Shown: positions 14,778-22,887 of the stretch, piece after piece
Layout of the letters: each line of letters starts with the position of its first letter
Position numbering within the stretch: the first letter of the stretch is position 1
Origin: Crocinitomicaceae bacterium
GTDB taxonomy: Bacteria; Bacteroidota; Bacteroidia; Flavobacteriales_D; Crocinitomicaceae
Length of the DNA stretch: 33,292 bases
Assembly: GCA_024643555.1 (NCBI GenBank)
Contig: JAHEMQ010000118.1
Span: 1 to 33,292, forward strand
Direction of reading: 5' to 3'
Position numbers and translations under genes: made by a program
Notes under the pieces: model-generated
Databases searched by the model: none
What the model was told of the DNA's origin: nothing
The model's input: the letters and a program-made list of their open reading frames with translations, nothing else

Positions 14778-16289
14778 ATGAACAAAACAGTTTCAATTCA
14801 TTTACAAGGAGTACCATTCATATTGGAGGAGCAAGCCTTTGACCGTTTGAATTCGTATTTACAACAGTTAAAGCAAGTCCTACAAAAAGAAGTCGGAAGT
14901 GAAGAAATTCTTCAAGATATTGAATTAAGAATGGTGGAATTGTTGCAACAGCAATTGACCCCGTTCAAACAGGTGGTTGAATTATCAGTCGTTGAACAGA
15001 TCATCGAAAAACTGGGCAAACCGGAGGATTTCACAGATGAAACAACACCAAACAATGAATCAACATATTCAGAGGAAATTCCTACAGAAAAAAGATTATT
15101 TAGAGATGGTGATCGCGCTATGATTGGCGGTGTATGTGCTGGTGTCGCTGCCTATTTCAATTTGGACGTTGTCATCGTTCGTGCGATTTACATTTTCACC
15201 TTTTTAACTTTTGGCATCGGATTCCTATTTTACATCCTCCTTTGGGCGATTATTCCATTGGCGAAAACCAGCAGTGATAAACTGCGCATGAAGGGACAAC
15301 AAGTGAACATTGAAAACATGAAGTCGGAATTAGAAGATGCAGCAAATCGCGTTAAAAAAGGAGCGAAGGACTTAAAAATGAATCCCGGAATTCAATCTAC
15401 AGTTGGTGGGATTCTACGCATCATCTCTGTCATCATTGGAATCTGGTCCATCCTTTTTGGAACGGGAATTTTTATTTGTGCCATCGTATTCTTCTTTGTG
15501 AATCCAGACATCATTCCAGCACAACTAAACGGTCGATTTATGTCCTTCCAAGATTTCGGTGGATTATTGTTTGAAAACACATCCCATGAAACCTATTTTT
15601 ACCTGGGAATTGCGCTGATTTCCATGGCACTAGTTGCGCAAAGTTATTTATTTGGAATCCGCCTCATCACCCAATTCAAGGCAAAGTACTTGAAGGTGTT
15701 CACAGCTATTTTCGGTGTGGTACTTGTTGCAGGTGTGGTACTAGTTTCGTTGGGTGGAGTTCAAATTGGCCGTTCCATGGCTATATATGGTGAAGTAGAA
15801 AAAGAAATCGCAATTATCTCAGGATCTGACTTGAAGATTGAACAGAAATCCATTGAAGGACAATTTATTGATGGATACAAAATCAAAAGCAATGGTGACG
15901 AGGGGGTTATAACCATCAGAAATGGACGCGTTTACTTGCGAGGAATTGAGTTGGTTTATACGCAATCAAGCGATTCCTTATACCACATCAAGCAAATCAA
16001 TGATGCACAAGGACGAACCCATGAATCGGCATTGAAAAAAGCACGAAATATTCGTTGTGCTTATGATTTTCAGGACAATCACATGTTATTGGAAACGATG
16101 TATTCCTTCCCAACATCGGATAAATTCCGTGATCAAAATGTGAAGTTCATGATAGCAGTTCCGAGTGGCGGCACGATTATTTATAATAAACAACAGGTGT
16201 ATCCAAGAATGAGGCATGAAAGCGAATTCCAAGATGAAACCTATCAGCACGGATACATTTCCAGTGATGGTTCCTATTCAAACTGGTAA
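14778..16289 (+). CDS. PspC-domain membrane protein
   Basis: The 503-residue protein starts with a ~85-residue region (QGVPFILEEQAFDRLNSYL, then DIELRMVELLQQQL) common to Bacteroidota PspC proteins. The PspC domain follows at about 105-165: RLFRDGDRAMIGGVCAGVAA, then YFNLDVVIVRAIYIF and GFLFYILLWAIIPLA. At least three more membrane segments come next (about 210-235, 265-290, 305-330). A soluble C-terminal beta-rich domain ends the protein. PspC proteins sense or act in envelope stress in the inner membrane. It forms an operon with the padR gene. Its stop lies one base from the stop of the convergent DUF5916 gene. Confidence 0.88.
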   Translation: MNKTVSIHLQGVPFILEEQAFDRLNSYLQQLKQVLQKEVGSEEILQDIELRMVELLQQQLTPFKQVVELSVVEQIIEKLGKPEDFTDETTPNNESTYSEEIPTEKRLFRDGDRAMIGGVCAGVAAYFNLDVVIVRAIYIFTFLTFGIGFLFYILLWAIIPLAKTSSDKLRMKGQQVNIENMKSELEDAANRVKKGAKDLKMNPGIQSTVGGILRIISVIIGIWSILFGTGIFICAIVFFFVNPDIIPAQLNGRFMSFQDFGGLLFENTSHETYFYLGIALISMALVAQSYLFGIRLITQFKAKYLKVFTAIFGVVLVAGVVLVSLGGVQIGRSMAIYGEVEKEIAIISGSDLKIEQKSIEGQFIDGYKIKSNGDEGVITIRNGRVYLRGIELVYTQSSDSLYHIKQINDAQGRTHESALKKARNIRCAYDFQDNHMLLETMYSFPTSDKFRDQNVKFMIAVPSGGTIIYNKQQVYPRMRHESEFQDETYQHGYISSDGSYSNW

Positions 16290-16290
16290 A

Positions 16291-18756
16291 TTACAGCTTT
16301 AATTTACTAATGATTCTTCCGGCATCTAACCAATAAATGAGTTTGAATGAAACACTATTGACTGGGCCATTGGCAAGGGTATTTTGTAAGTTAGACCAAT
16401 AATTTTCTTGAACGCGCTTATCCGAACTGAAAATGGAATTCTTCCAAACGATATTAAACTCGCTGCTCGGTTGAAATACCCAACGGTATTGGAAATCAAT
16501 GGTGAATGCATTAAAGTTAATGTTATATGCCGATTCACCTTGATCATTCAAGCCGGCATAAGTAGTCAACGGATCGATCAATCCTTGATCATTTAATTGT
16601 CCAAAGTAATGGTAGTTAATCGCAGAACGGTAATGTCTCAAGCGAAAGGTAATGCCCATCCGATTCGTTAAGATATAATCCAAGGAAACTGATTGGGTGG
16701 TGTTAATCCGATCGCGGTTACCAAAAATGATTCCACTTGGCACATTGACGGGTTCATCAAATGGAACAGCGTATCCTTCACTATTTCGTTCAAAATCTTG
16801 GCTCCAATTATAGGTCATAAAGATGAAGTCGGTAAAACGAATGCGCGGACTCACATTGTAACCATATTCTTTCCACTGGTCGCGTTGCACGAAAGTGTAA
16901 TTAATTCCGGCGTCCAATGCCAATCGCTTTTGGTAATTGGTTGAAACCCAATAAGTGAAATTATAGGTTTTTGGGCGCTGAAAATAACTTCCCCATACAC
17001 GAGGTTCATAATAATCGTAATTTTTTGTCAACGTATTGTAGTTGCCAAAACCAGTTGCATTAAAGGATTTAGACACGAGCACGAATCCCAAATTGGAATA
17101 TGTTCCGACATAATTGTTTGGAGCGTAAAGGCGCATGCTCGAAACAGATCCGCTCACGATCACTTTTGTTAATTGTTTTGATTTCGGTTTGAAATTGCGA
17201 TAGGCCCCAGATACTTCTAAGATTCGTTTGTTATTAATGTAATTAAATCCAAGATCGTTCGGATCGTATTTATCTGACTCTTCCAGGTAGCCTAATCCGT
17301 AAATCCAAGTGCCACGTTGTTTTTTCAGATTCAGATTGTAGTTATACCCAATGTTGGATTGAATTCCTTTTTGCACAGAAACGGTTGTTTTTCCGTTGAT
17401 GTTAAACTTGTTATTTTTGGTATTGGCATTAAAATTTAAGCCACTGACATTCGCATCATAAAATGTGCCGGATCGCAAAACACTGGTATTCGTAAAAGTG
17501 ACTGAACTATTGTTTTTTAAATTCTGATCAAGAACAAAGACGTTGTAATTGGTCAGTGGAGAAATCATAACTTGGCGTTCCATGCCGCTGTCATAATTCA
17601 CTGCGGTGCCATATTGTGGAGCATTCACCGCATTGAAAACACCAATTCCCAAGCCATTTTTCATACGGCCAGAGAACTTAGTTGCATTATATAATTTGGA
17701 TCCAAGTGGAACGTTTTTCAAATATTCATCTGGATTCAACATTGTGGTAATCACTTTTCGTGGTGCTTGAATTCCGATGCGTCTGCTATAAAAGAGACCA
17801 GCTTTGTTAAACAATTCTGTTCCTTCGGTAAAAAATTGACGGTTTTCATTGAATTGTACTTCAAATGGGCTTAAGTTCAATACTTGTTGGTCGAAGACAA
17901 CTTGACCAAAGTCAGGGACTAGCGTCACATCAAGAGTAAATGCTTCATTGACGCCATATTTGATATCCATCCCACCATTGAAAGAACGTGTCCAACCAAA
18001 GGTGCCATCACCTTTCGGAATGCGATCCAAGTAAGAAGAAACATAGGGCATCAGGGCTAATCTCAATGGAGGTTTGATGCCTGAAATACCGACAATATCT
18101 CCGTTTTCAATTAAAAAATTCTCCAAGTCTGGATTCACTTTTACCCAAGTTGATTCCTCGCGGTACCGTGAGATATCACGTGAGAAATTAACCCCCCAAC
18201 TTTGCACTTCTTGTTTCGGAAAACGAATGGCACTATACGGAATGCGGATTTCTACAATCCAAGCATTTTCGGTAATGCTTACTGCACTTGACCATGCTAA
18301 ATTCAATTCCCCAATGTAATTGCTTCCAGAGATTTTTGCATCAATCTGCACGCCGCGACTCGTAACACCAAAGTAAAAACCATTTTGATCGTCGTTGTAG
18401 GTGTCTAAGTACACTTGGAAATTATCCAAATTCGCATTATAGTCGTCGCGCAGAGATAGCACATTGGAAATGGAATCCGGATCATCAAAACAGACAGCAC
18501 TGATGTACAACGCATCATCATTGTAAATCATGCGCACCTCTGTTGGTTTTCGCGCTGGATTACCTGGGTATGGCTTTAATTGGGTGAATGCTTGAGCCGA
18601 CGCGGGTGTTTGCCACGCTTTTTCTTTCAATTGCCCATCCACATGTATTTCTTCTGTGATGCGCAGGGCCGTAATTTGCGGTTTAGTTTCGGTTTGTTTT
18701 TGACAAATTCCGATGGTGTATAGAAATAGAAAAAGGAAGAGTAAGTGTCGTTTCAT
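16291..18756 (-). CDS. DUF5916 protein with N-terminal CBM9-like domain
   Basis: From ATG 18756 the protein is 821 residues; a TTG three codons earlier is in frame but unlikely. A signal peptide (MKRHLLFLFLFLYTIGICQ) is followed by a CBM9-like sandwich at ~30-210: HVDGQLKEKAWQTPAS, DDALYISAVCFDDP and NFQVYLDTYNDDQNGFYFG. The rest is DUF5916, a predicted outer-membrane beta-barrel, with GGMDIKYGVNEAFTLDVTL, PDFGQVVFDQQVLNLSPFE and FFTEGTELF. It ends in a strand-like region (LIYWLDAGRIISKLKL). Function of the family is not established; it is widespread in Bacteroidota envelopes. It lies 24 bases after DUF5715 on the same strand. Confidence 0.85.
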   Translation of the reverse strand: MKRHLLFLFLFLYTIGICQKQTETKPQITALRITEEIHVDGQLKEKAWQTPASAQAFTQLKPYPGNPARKPTEVRMIYNDDALYISAVCFDDPDSISNVLSLRDDYNANLDNFQVYLDTYNDDQNGFYFGVTSRGVQIDAKISGSNYIGELNLAWSSAVSITENAWIVEIRIPYSAIRFPKQEVQSWGVNFSRDISRYREESTWVKVNPDLENFLIENGDIVGISGIKPPLRLALMPYVSSYLDRIPKGDGTFGWTRSFNGGMDIKYGVNEAFTLDVTLVPDFGQVVFDQQVLNLSPFEVQFNENRQFFTEGTELFNKAGLFYSRRIGIQAPRKVITTMLNPDEYLKNVPLGSKLYNATKFSGRMKNGLGIGVFNAVNAPQYGTAVNYDSGMERQVMISPLTNYNVFVLDQNLKNNSSVTFTNTSVLRSGTFYDANVSGLNFNANTKNNKFNINGKTTVSVQKGIQSNIGYNYNLNLKKQRGTWIYGLGYLEESDKYDPNDLGFNYINNKRILEVSGAYRNFKPKSKQLTKVIVSGSVSSMRLYAPNNYVGTYSNLGFVLVSKSFNATGFGNYNTLTKNYDYYEPRVWGSYFQRPKTYNFTYWVSTNYQKRLALDAGINYTFVQRDQWKEYGYNVSPRIRFTDFIFMTYNWSQDFERNSEGYAVPFDEPVNVPSGIIFGNRDRINTTQSVSLDYILTNRMGITFRLRHYRSAINYHYFGQLNDQGLIDPLTTYAGLNDQGESAYNINFNAFTIDFQYRWVFQPSSEFNIVWKNSIFSSDKRVQENYWSNLQNTLANGPVNSVSFKLIYWLDAGRIISKLKL

Positions 18757-18780
18757 GCGCAGCAAAAATACGGCAAAATT

Positions 18781-19473
18781 TTATTTCCCCATGCGCGCAA
18801 CAACATGTAAGCACTCTTCATGCTGTTCAAAAGTCGCCCATATTTTGCAAGCACATTTGAAGCGATATAAAATGGCCGCACTCAATTGTTGAAGGTAATG
18901 TGTTTCGGATGCAGTAAGAGCGCGCTTATTGACAAACCGCGAAAATGAAAAGTCAAAACTATTCCCGTTTAAATGTGGACTCCTGCGCACGGCAGTACGA
19001 TTATGTTTAACCAATTTCGATACGGTGTAATGTGTGCGCGTCATGGAAGTCACCAATAACTTTGTGCCAGCCAATGGTGTATATGCTAAAGAATCTTGAA
19101 AAGCCATGCCGATTTCATTCAAAATCTTTTCCGCATATGGGGTTAATGCAGCATAGGAATAAAAAAAAGTATCCAAAGCATACCCATGATTTTCCCTGAT
19201 TAAATTTAATTTCCCGGCACGAATCAATCGTTGAATCCCTCTTTTATCGGAGGAAGGTTTAACCCCTTGCTTTACTGAGCGATCCATGTACTCACATAGT
19301 CGATTATTTAATTTTAATGGATAGTTTTCTTTCTCAAATTTCGAGTAATCAAAAGATAGTGTGGTTTCTTCCTGCAAGAAATGTTGATGCTGGTCTGCTT
19401 CCTTTGGATTGAAAAGCCCGAATCCAACAAGTACAAAACTAATGGTGAGTAAACTAAACGAAAAAAACTTCAT
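18781..19473 (-). CDS. DUF5715 protein, LAS/M15-like peptidase fold
   Basis: This 230-residue exported protein has one N-terminal hydrophobic segment (FSFSLLTISFVLVGFGLF). The conserved core reads LLVTSMTRTHYTVSKLVKHN, then SPHLNGNSFDFSFS and ECLHVVARMG. SPHLNGNSFD contains H-x6-D and EECLH gives E-x2-H, which is the zinc-ligand layout of LAS (M15/VanY) peptidases. A peptidoglycan peptidase is therefore plausible, but the family's activity is not known to me. It is transcribed divergently from the DUF493 gene across a 62-base spacer that has a -7 box for each direction. Confidence 0.75.
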   Translation of the reverse strand: MKFFSFSLLTISFVLVGFGLFNPKEADQHQHFLQEETTLSFDYSKFEKENYPLKLNNRLCEYMDRSVKQGVKPSSDKRGIQRLIRAGKLNLIRENHGYALDTFFYSYAALTPYAEKILNEIGMAFQDSLAYTPLAGTKLLVTSMTRTHYTVSKLVKHNRTAVRRSPHLNGNSFDFSFSRFVNKRALTASETHYLQQLSAAILYRFKCACKIWATFEQHEECLHVVARMGK

Positions 19474-19480
19474 GTTCCTA

Positions 19481-19488
19481 CAAAATTA
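19481..19488 (-). promoter_or_regulatory. Candidate -7 box for the DUF5715 gene
   Basis: On the minus strand this reads TAATTTTG, a match to TAnnTTTG. Only seven bases separate it from the ATG (19473), so the transcript would have almost no leader. No clear -33 element. Confidence 0.45.
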
Positions 19489-19523
19489 AAATAATCTTCA
19501 AGCTGAGAATGAAAATGCTTGCT

Positions 19524-19531
19524 TAACTTTG
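19524..19531 (+). promoter_or_regulatory. Candidate -7 box for the DUF493 gene
   Basis: TAACTTTG matches TAnnTTTG and ends only four bases before the GTG start codon at 19536. If used, transcription would begin at or just before the start codon (leaderless mRNA). No clear -33 element was found. Confidence 0.5.
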
Positions 19532-19535
19532 CATC

Positions 19536-19799
19536 GTGAGTGTATTTGATAATTTAAGAGCTCAATTAGAGCAGCTGGACTGGCCAAACGTGTACTTGTT
19601 CAAGTTCATCGTTCCAAATGATAATGAGCACATGGCTCAAGTGAGTGCTTTGTTTGATGAACAAGCAGACATTGCATACCATCAATCAGGTAGAGGAAAC
19701 TATGTCAGTGTGAGCGTTAAGGAAGTAATGCTCTCGGTGGAAGACATTATCGAAATTTATGAAAAAGCGGCTCAAATTAAAGGTGTAATCTCGTTGTAA
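19536..19799 (+). CDS. DUF493 (YbeD-like) family protein
   Basis: The 87-residue product is a complete DUF493 protein: WPNVYLFKFIVPNDNEHMAQV, then a GNYVSVSVKEVMLSVEDII block and a final helix ending KGVISL. This ferredoxin-like fold is found in small bacterial proteins of unproven role; E. coli YbeD is the best-known relative. The start is GTG, set four bases after a -7 box, and no ATG is available that keeps the domain. The TAA overlaps the next ATG (TAATG), so a small membrane protein is coupled to it. Confidence 0.88.
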   Translation: MSVFDNLRAQLEQLDWPNVYLFKFIVPNDNEHMAQVSALFDEQADIAYHQSGRGNYVSVSVKEVMLSVEDIIEIYEKAAQIKGVISL

Positions 19800-20167
19800 T
19801 GGAAAGAATAATTGAATTTTTGGTGATTACCCTTTTGATCTTGTTGGCAATTATTGCGTACCGTTATCTTTTGAAGTATTTATCCAAAGGAAATGTCAAT
19901 CAAGCCTTATTTTGCGAATTGTATTCTCTGGACCATGAACCGGCAATGGGTGAAGTAAGTTTTTACTTTGTTTGTCCGGAAACGACTTTTGTTACTTTCT
20001 GCATATGGAAAGGCGATGAAGTCATCAAGCAACTCACAAGCAAGGAGTTTGAGAAAGGTGGACACCTCTTAAAATTCCAAACCTCGGAAATTGAAAACGG
20101 TGTTTATTATTTCGGAATAGAGACAGCGAAACAAAAGACGCAAAAGCGCTTTACCGTTCAGAATTAA
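19799..20167 (+). CDS. Small membrane-anchored protein of unknown function
   Basis: I do not recognise a named family. The 122-residue product has one N-terminal transmembrane segment (IIEFLVITLLILLAIIAYRYLL) followed by ~95 residues of soluble, mixed beta sequence with SFYFVCPETTFVTFCIW and GVYYFGIETAKQK. The soluble part looks like a small beta-sandwich, but this is weak. It is translationally coupled to the DUF493 gene by TAATG. Its stop codon shares the palindrome TTAA with the stop of the convergent barrel gene. It is probably a real gene because of the tight coupling and normal codon use. Confidence 0.65.
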   Translation: MERIIEFLVITLLILLAIIAYRYLLKYLSKGNVNQALFCELYSLDHEPAMGEVSFYFVCPETTFVTFCIWKGDEVIKQLTSKEFEKGGHLLKFQTSEIENGVYYFGIETAKQKTQKRFTVQN

Positions 20168-20859
20168 GATTCGCTTTTCGGTTTCTTCACCTTGATTCTT
20201 GTACGGTGACCAGAAATCTTGTATTTCGATTTATCGAAGTTACTTTTATATCCGTCCGTTTTTTCAATGCGGTACGTTAAGCCAAGACTATATTGCATGT
20301 AGTCCGAACTCTTAAACAAGTCTGTTAGTCCTAACTTTAATGTGCCCTGCGCTTGAAGTCCTAATTTACTGCTCATCCAAAAAGTACAACCAACGGTGAA
20401 ATTAGCTGTGGGAGAAAAGGACTTCGCCGTATTTCGTCGGTCAGAAGTTCTCAATGTCATCCCCAATCCTGATCCAAGATAAGGATCTAAAACACCTCTT
20501 CCGAGTTGCTTATAAAAGGAATATTTCAATGCAAAATCGGTCGAAATCATACTGCCAGTGATGCCCATGGAATCATTCACCATTTTTGTGGGGTCATATT
20601 TTTGATATCCAATGGCACCTTCTGTACTCCATCCATTGTAAATGTATTTATCTACAAAAACACGCGCCGGATAAGGTGCACTTTGAAAAGAAGAACTAGA
20701 AAATGGATTCAGCTCATAACCATCATCATCCGTTAATAACCAAGACGCTCCAAATTGCCAAGCGTAATTATCGCGGTTGGTCATTTTTTTTGTAGGTTGA
20801 GCAATGCTTGTGCCAATAAAAAAAAGAAAAAATAGGAGAGAGCGTGTGCGATTAGTCAT
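20164..20859 (-). CDS. Outer-membrane beta-barrel protein
   Basis: The 231-residue product has a signal peptide (RSLLFFLFFIGTSIAQ) followed by a small barrel of the OmpA/OprF N-terminal type. Blocks include AWQFGASWLLTD, VFVDKYIYNGWSTEGAIGYQKY, LKYSFYKQLGRGVLDPYLGSGLG and YSLGLTYRIEKTDG. A basic tail (SKYKISGHRTRIKVKKPKSES) follows the last strand and would lie in the periplasm. No partner is adjacent. A -7 box lies 18 bases upstream. The function is unknown beyond an outer-membrane structural or adhesion role. Confidence 0.72.
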   Translation of the reverse strand: MTNRTRSLLFFLFFIGTSIAQPTKKMTNRDNYAWQFGASWLLTDDDGYELNPFSSSSFQSAPYPARVFVDKYIYNGWSTEGAIGYQKYDPTKMVNDSMGITGSMISTDFALKYSFYKQLGRGVLDPYLGSGLGMTLRTSDRRNTAKSFSPTANFTVGCTFWMSSKLGLQAQGTLKLGLTDLFKSSDYMQYSLGLTYRIEKTDGYKSNFDKSKYKISGHRTRIKVKKPKSES

Positions 20860-20877
20860 GAGTCATTTGTTCTGAAA

Positions 20878-20885
20878 CAAAAGTA
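20878..20885 (-). promoter_or_regulatory. Candidate -7 box for the barrel gene at 20164-20859
   Basis: On the minus strand this reads TACTTTTG, a match to TAnnTTTG, 18 bases before the ATG. No clear -33 partner. Confidence 0.4.
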
Positions 20886-20945
20886 ATTAAATTATAAAGC
20901 CGAGATCTTTTGTTCTTTTCAATGAATTGACAAGCAATTGTGTAT

Positions 20946-20962
20946 TTCTCATTCAATGAGAA
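20946..20962. promoter_or_regulatory. 17-bp palindrome in the IPExxxVDY-pyk promoter
   Basis: TTCTCATT-C-AATGAGAA is a perfect 8-bp dyad with one central base, ending four bases before the -7 box. A one-base centre rules out an RNA hairpin, so it would be a DNA-binding site. By rough estimate about one such palindrome could occur by chance in the window, so position is the stronger argument. Confidence 0.45.
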
Positions 20963-20966
20963 TGCC

Positions 20967-20974
20967 TAATTTTG
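20967..20974 (+). promoter_or_regulatory. Candidate -7 box for the IPExxxVDY-pyk operon
   Basis: TAATTTTG matches TAnnTTTG and ends eight bases before ATG 20983. The transcript would have a leader of only a few bases. Confidence 0.5.
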
Positions 20975-20982
20975 AGTCGGAT

Positions 20983-21411
20983 ATGGCAAAAGTCAAGAAA
21001 TATGATTTGGTTTTAGAAGATGAGTCAACATTGGAAGTATTTGGCATCTCTTCTGCATTTGCCGATTACCGCTTGGCTTGGGAGTTAAATCAAAGTTTGG
21101 ACATTAACTTAGTAAAATCCAGTGATGTCTTTGAATTTCGTCACCTGAAAACAAAAGAAATGCTAACATTTCGCTATTTTTCATTTTTCGATGAAGAGTT
21201 GTTAACTCGTTTTTATTTGATTAAAAACAGACAGGACGCAGGTGTTTTTCAGGGAGAACGAACAATGATTGACTTTTTCTTAGTACTTCGTGAAAATTTC
21301 ACCATGAAAAAGGATGAGTTCATGCAAAAACTAAGACAGATAAATGGACTTGTAGCCGTTTTTGATTTTCCGCCAGATGATTTTGAATTGATTGAATATT
21401 TAACAAGTTAG
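20983..21411 (+). CDS. IPExxxVDY-family protein
   Basis: From ATG 20983 (MAKVKKYDL) the product is 142 residues; upstream in-frame codons lie in the promoter and operator region. The N-terminal core ISSAFADYRLAWELNQSLDINL resembles the IPExxxVDY family, which typically sits beside pyruvate kinase in Flavobacteriales, as here (one base apart). The namesake C-terminal motif is not recognisable: that position reads FDFPPDDFELIEYL. The function of the family is unknown; its constant linkage to pyk suggests a link to glycolysis or its control. The assignment rests on the N-terminal half and context. Confidence 0.75.
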   Translation: MAKVKKYDLVLEDESTLEVFGISSAFADYRLAWELNQSLDINLVKSSDVFEFRHLKTKEMLTFRYFSFFDEELLTRFYLIKNRQDAGVFQGERTMIDFFLVLRENFTMKKDEFMQKLRQINGLVAVFDFPPDDFELIEYLTS

Positions 21412-21412
21412 C

Positions 21413-22831
21413 ATGAAAAAAACGAAAATAGTAGCTACAATGGGACCTTCTTCTCTGAAAAGAGAAGTTTTAAAAGACATGATGTTGGCTGGACTGAATG
21501 TCTGCCGATTGAATTTCTCTCATGGATCCTATGAAGATCATGCCGGTGCGGTTGCATTGATTCGTTCATTAAACGAAGAACTCGGATTAAATGTAGCAAT
21601 CCTTGCCGATTTACAAGGCCCAAAAATTCGGACCAATGAAATGGAAAACAATGGTGTTCTTTTGGAAAATGGGCATGAAATTTTATTAGTAGTGGACAAG
21701 GTCATTGGAAATGCGGAACGATTCTCCATTAATTATACCCTTTTGCCGCGCGAGGTGAAGCCGGGTGAACGCATTCTTTTGGATGATGGTAAAATTGTAT
21801 TAGAAGTAAGAGAAACCGATGGAAGTTCAACCATTCGATGTGAAATCATTCAGGGAGGAATTTTATCCTCAAAAAAAGGGGTGAATTTTCCCAATACGAA
21901 AATTTCCATGCCTTCACTGACGGAAAAAGACATCGCAGACTTGGATTTTGCATTGGAACACAACGTTGATTGGATTGGACTTTCGTTTGTCCGTTCGCAA
22001 GAGGACATCATTGATTTGAAAGCTCGTATTGCAGCAAAGAATCACCATGCGAAAGTGATTGCGAAAATTGAAAAACCCGAAGCACTGGAAAACATCAATG
22101 AAATTATTTCGGAAAGTGATGGACTCATGGTTGCAAGGGGTGATTTGGGTGTGGAGGTGCCATATCAAACCGTTCCTTCCATTCAAAAAATGCTGATATC
22201 AAAATGTATTTCAACTGCTAAGCCGGTCATTGTGGCTACTCAAATGATGGAATCAATGATCTCTAATTTGACTCCGAGTCGTGCCGAGGTGAACGATGTA
22301 GCGAATGCGGTATTAGATGGTGCTGATGCCGTGATGTTGAGTGGGGAAACATCTGTTGGGAGTTATCCCGTTCAGGTAATTGAAACCATGTCAAATATCA
22401 TCAAGGAAATGGAAACACATGGCGCGATGTATAATAAGGAAGAGTTGCCTGTGAAAAACAGTGAACGCTTTATTTCAGATTCCATTTGTTTTAATGCGTG
22501 TCGTTTGTCACAACGCGTAGAGGCAGACGCCATCATTACCATGTCTTTTTCCGGTTATACGGCCTATAAAATTGCTTCACAACGACCGAATAGTCAAATT
22601 TATGTTTTCACCAGCAATCGTAAAATCTTAACTCAATTGAATTTGGTGTGGGGTGTACGTGCCTTTTACTATGATAAACTCATTTCTACTGACCATACCA
22701 TTGCGGACATTAAGTATTTCATGAAATCGGAGGGTTACTTAAATGTAGGAGATTTGGTGATTAATATCGCATCGATTCCATTGGAAGACCTTGGCGCTAC
22801 AAATATGTTGAAATTAAGTTACGTAGATTAG
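21413..22831 (+). CDS. pyk: Pyruvate kinase
   Basis: Pyruvate kinase transfers phosphate from phosphoenolpyruvate to ADP, the last ATP-making step of glycolysis. The 472-residue product has the N-terminal KTKIVATMGPSS and LNFSHGSYEDH. The lid domain and the active-site motifs IAKIEKPEALENI (catalytic Lys), ARGDLGVEVP (Mg/substrate) and VATQMMESMI follow, then VANAVLDGADAVMLSGET. The C-terminal domain ends normally with ATNMLKLSYVD. Length and motifs are those of a normal enzyme. It is one base downstream of the IPExxxVDY gene, so the two are co-transcribed. Confidence 0.96.
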   Translation: MKKTKIVATMGPSSLKREVLKDMMLAGLNVCRLNFSHGSYEDHAGAVALIRSLNEELGLNVAILADLQGPKIRTNEMENNGVLLENGHEILLVVDKVIGNAERFSINYTLLPREVKPGERILLDDGKIVLEVRETDGSSTIRCEIIQGGILSSKKGVNFPNTKISMPSLTEKDIADLDFALEHNVDWIGLSFVRSQEDIIDLKARIAAKNHHAKVIAKIEKPEALENINEIISESDGLMVARGDLGVEVPYQTVPSIQKMLISKCISTAKPVIVATQMMESMISNLTPSRAEVNDVANAVLDGADAVMLSGETSVGSYPVQVIETMSNIIKEMETHGAMYNKEELPVKNSERFISDSICFNACRLSQRVEADAIITMSFSGYTAYKIASQRPNSQIYVFTSNRKILTQLNLVWGVRAFYYDKLISTDHTIADIKYFMKSEGYLNVGDLVINIASIPLEDLGATNMLKLSYVD

Positions 22832-22887
22832 TAACGAGCGTATTCATCTCGAAAAAAATCCTTAACTTAAGGTAAAGAACAAAAGAG

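Noticed and set aside
22860-22872. 13-bp palindrome CCTTAA-C-TTAAGG before recJ
   Set aside because: About eight palindromes of this size are expected by chance in 33 kb, and no promoter box is attached to it.
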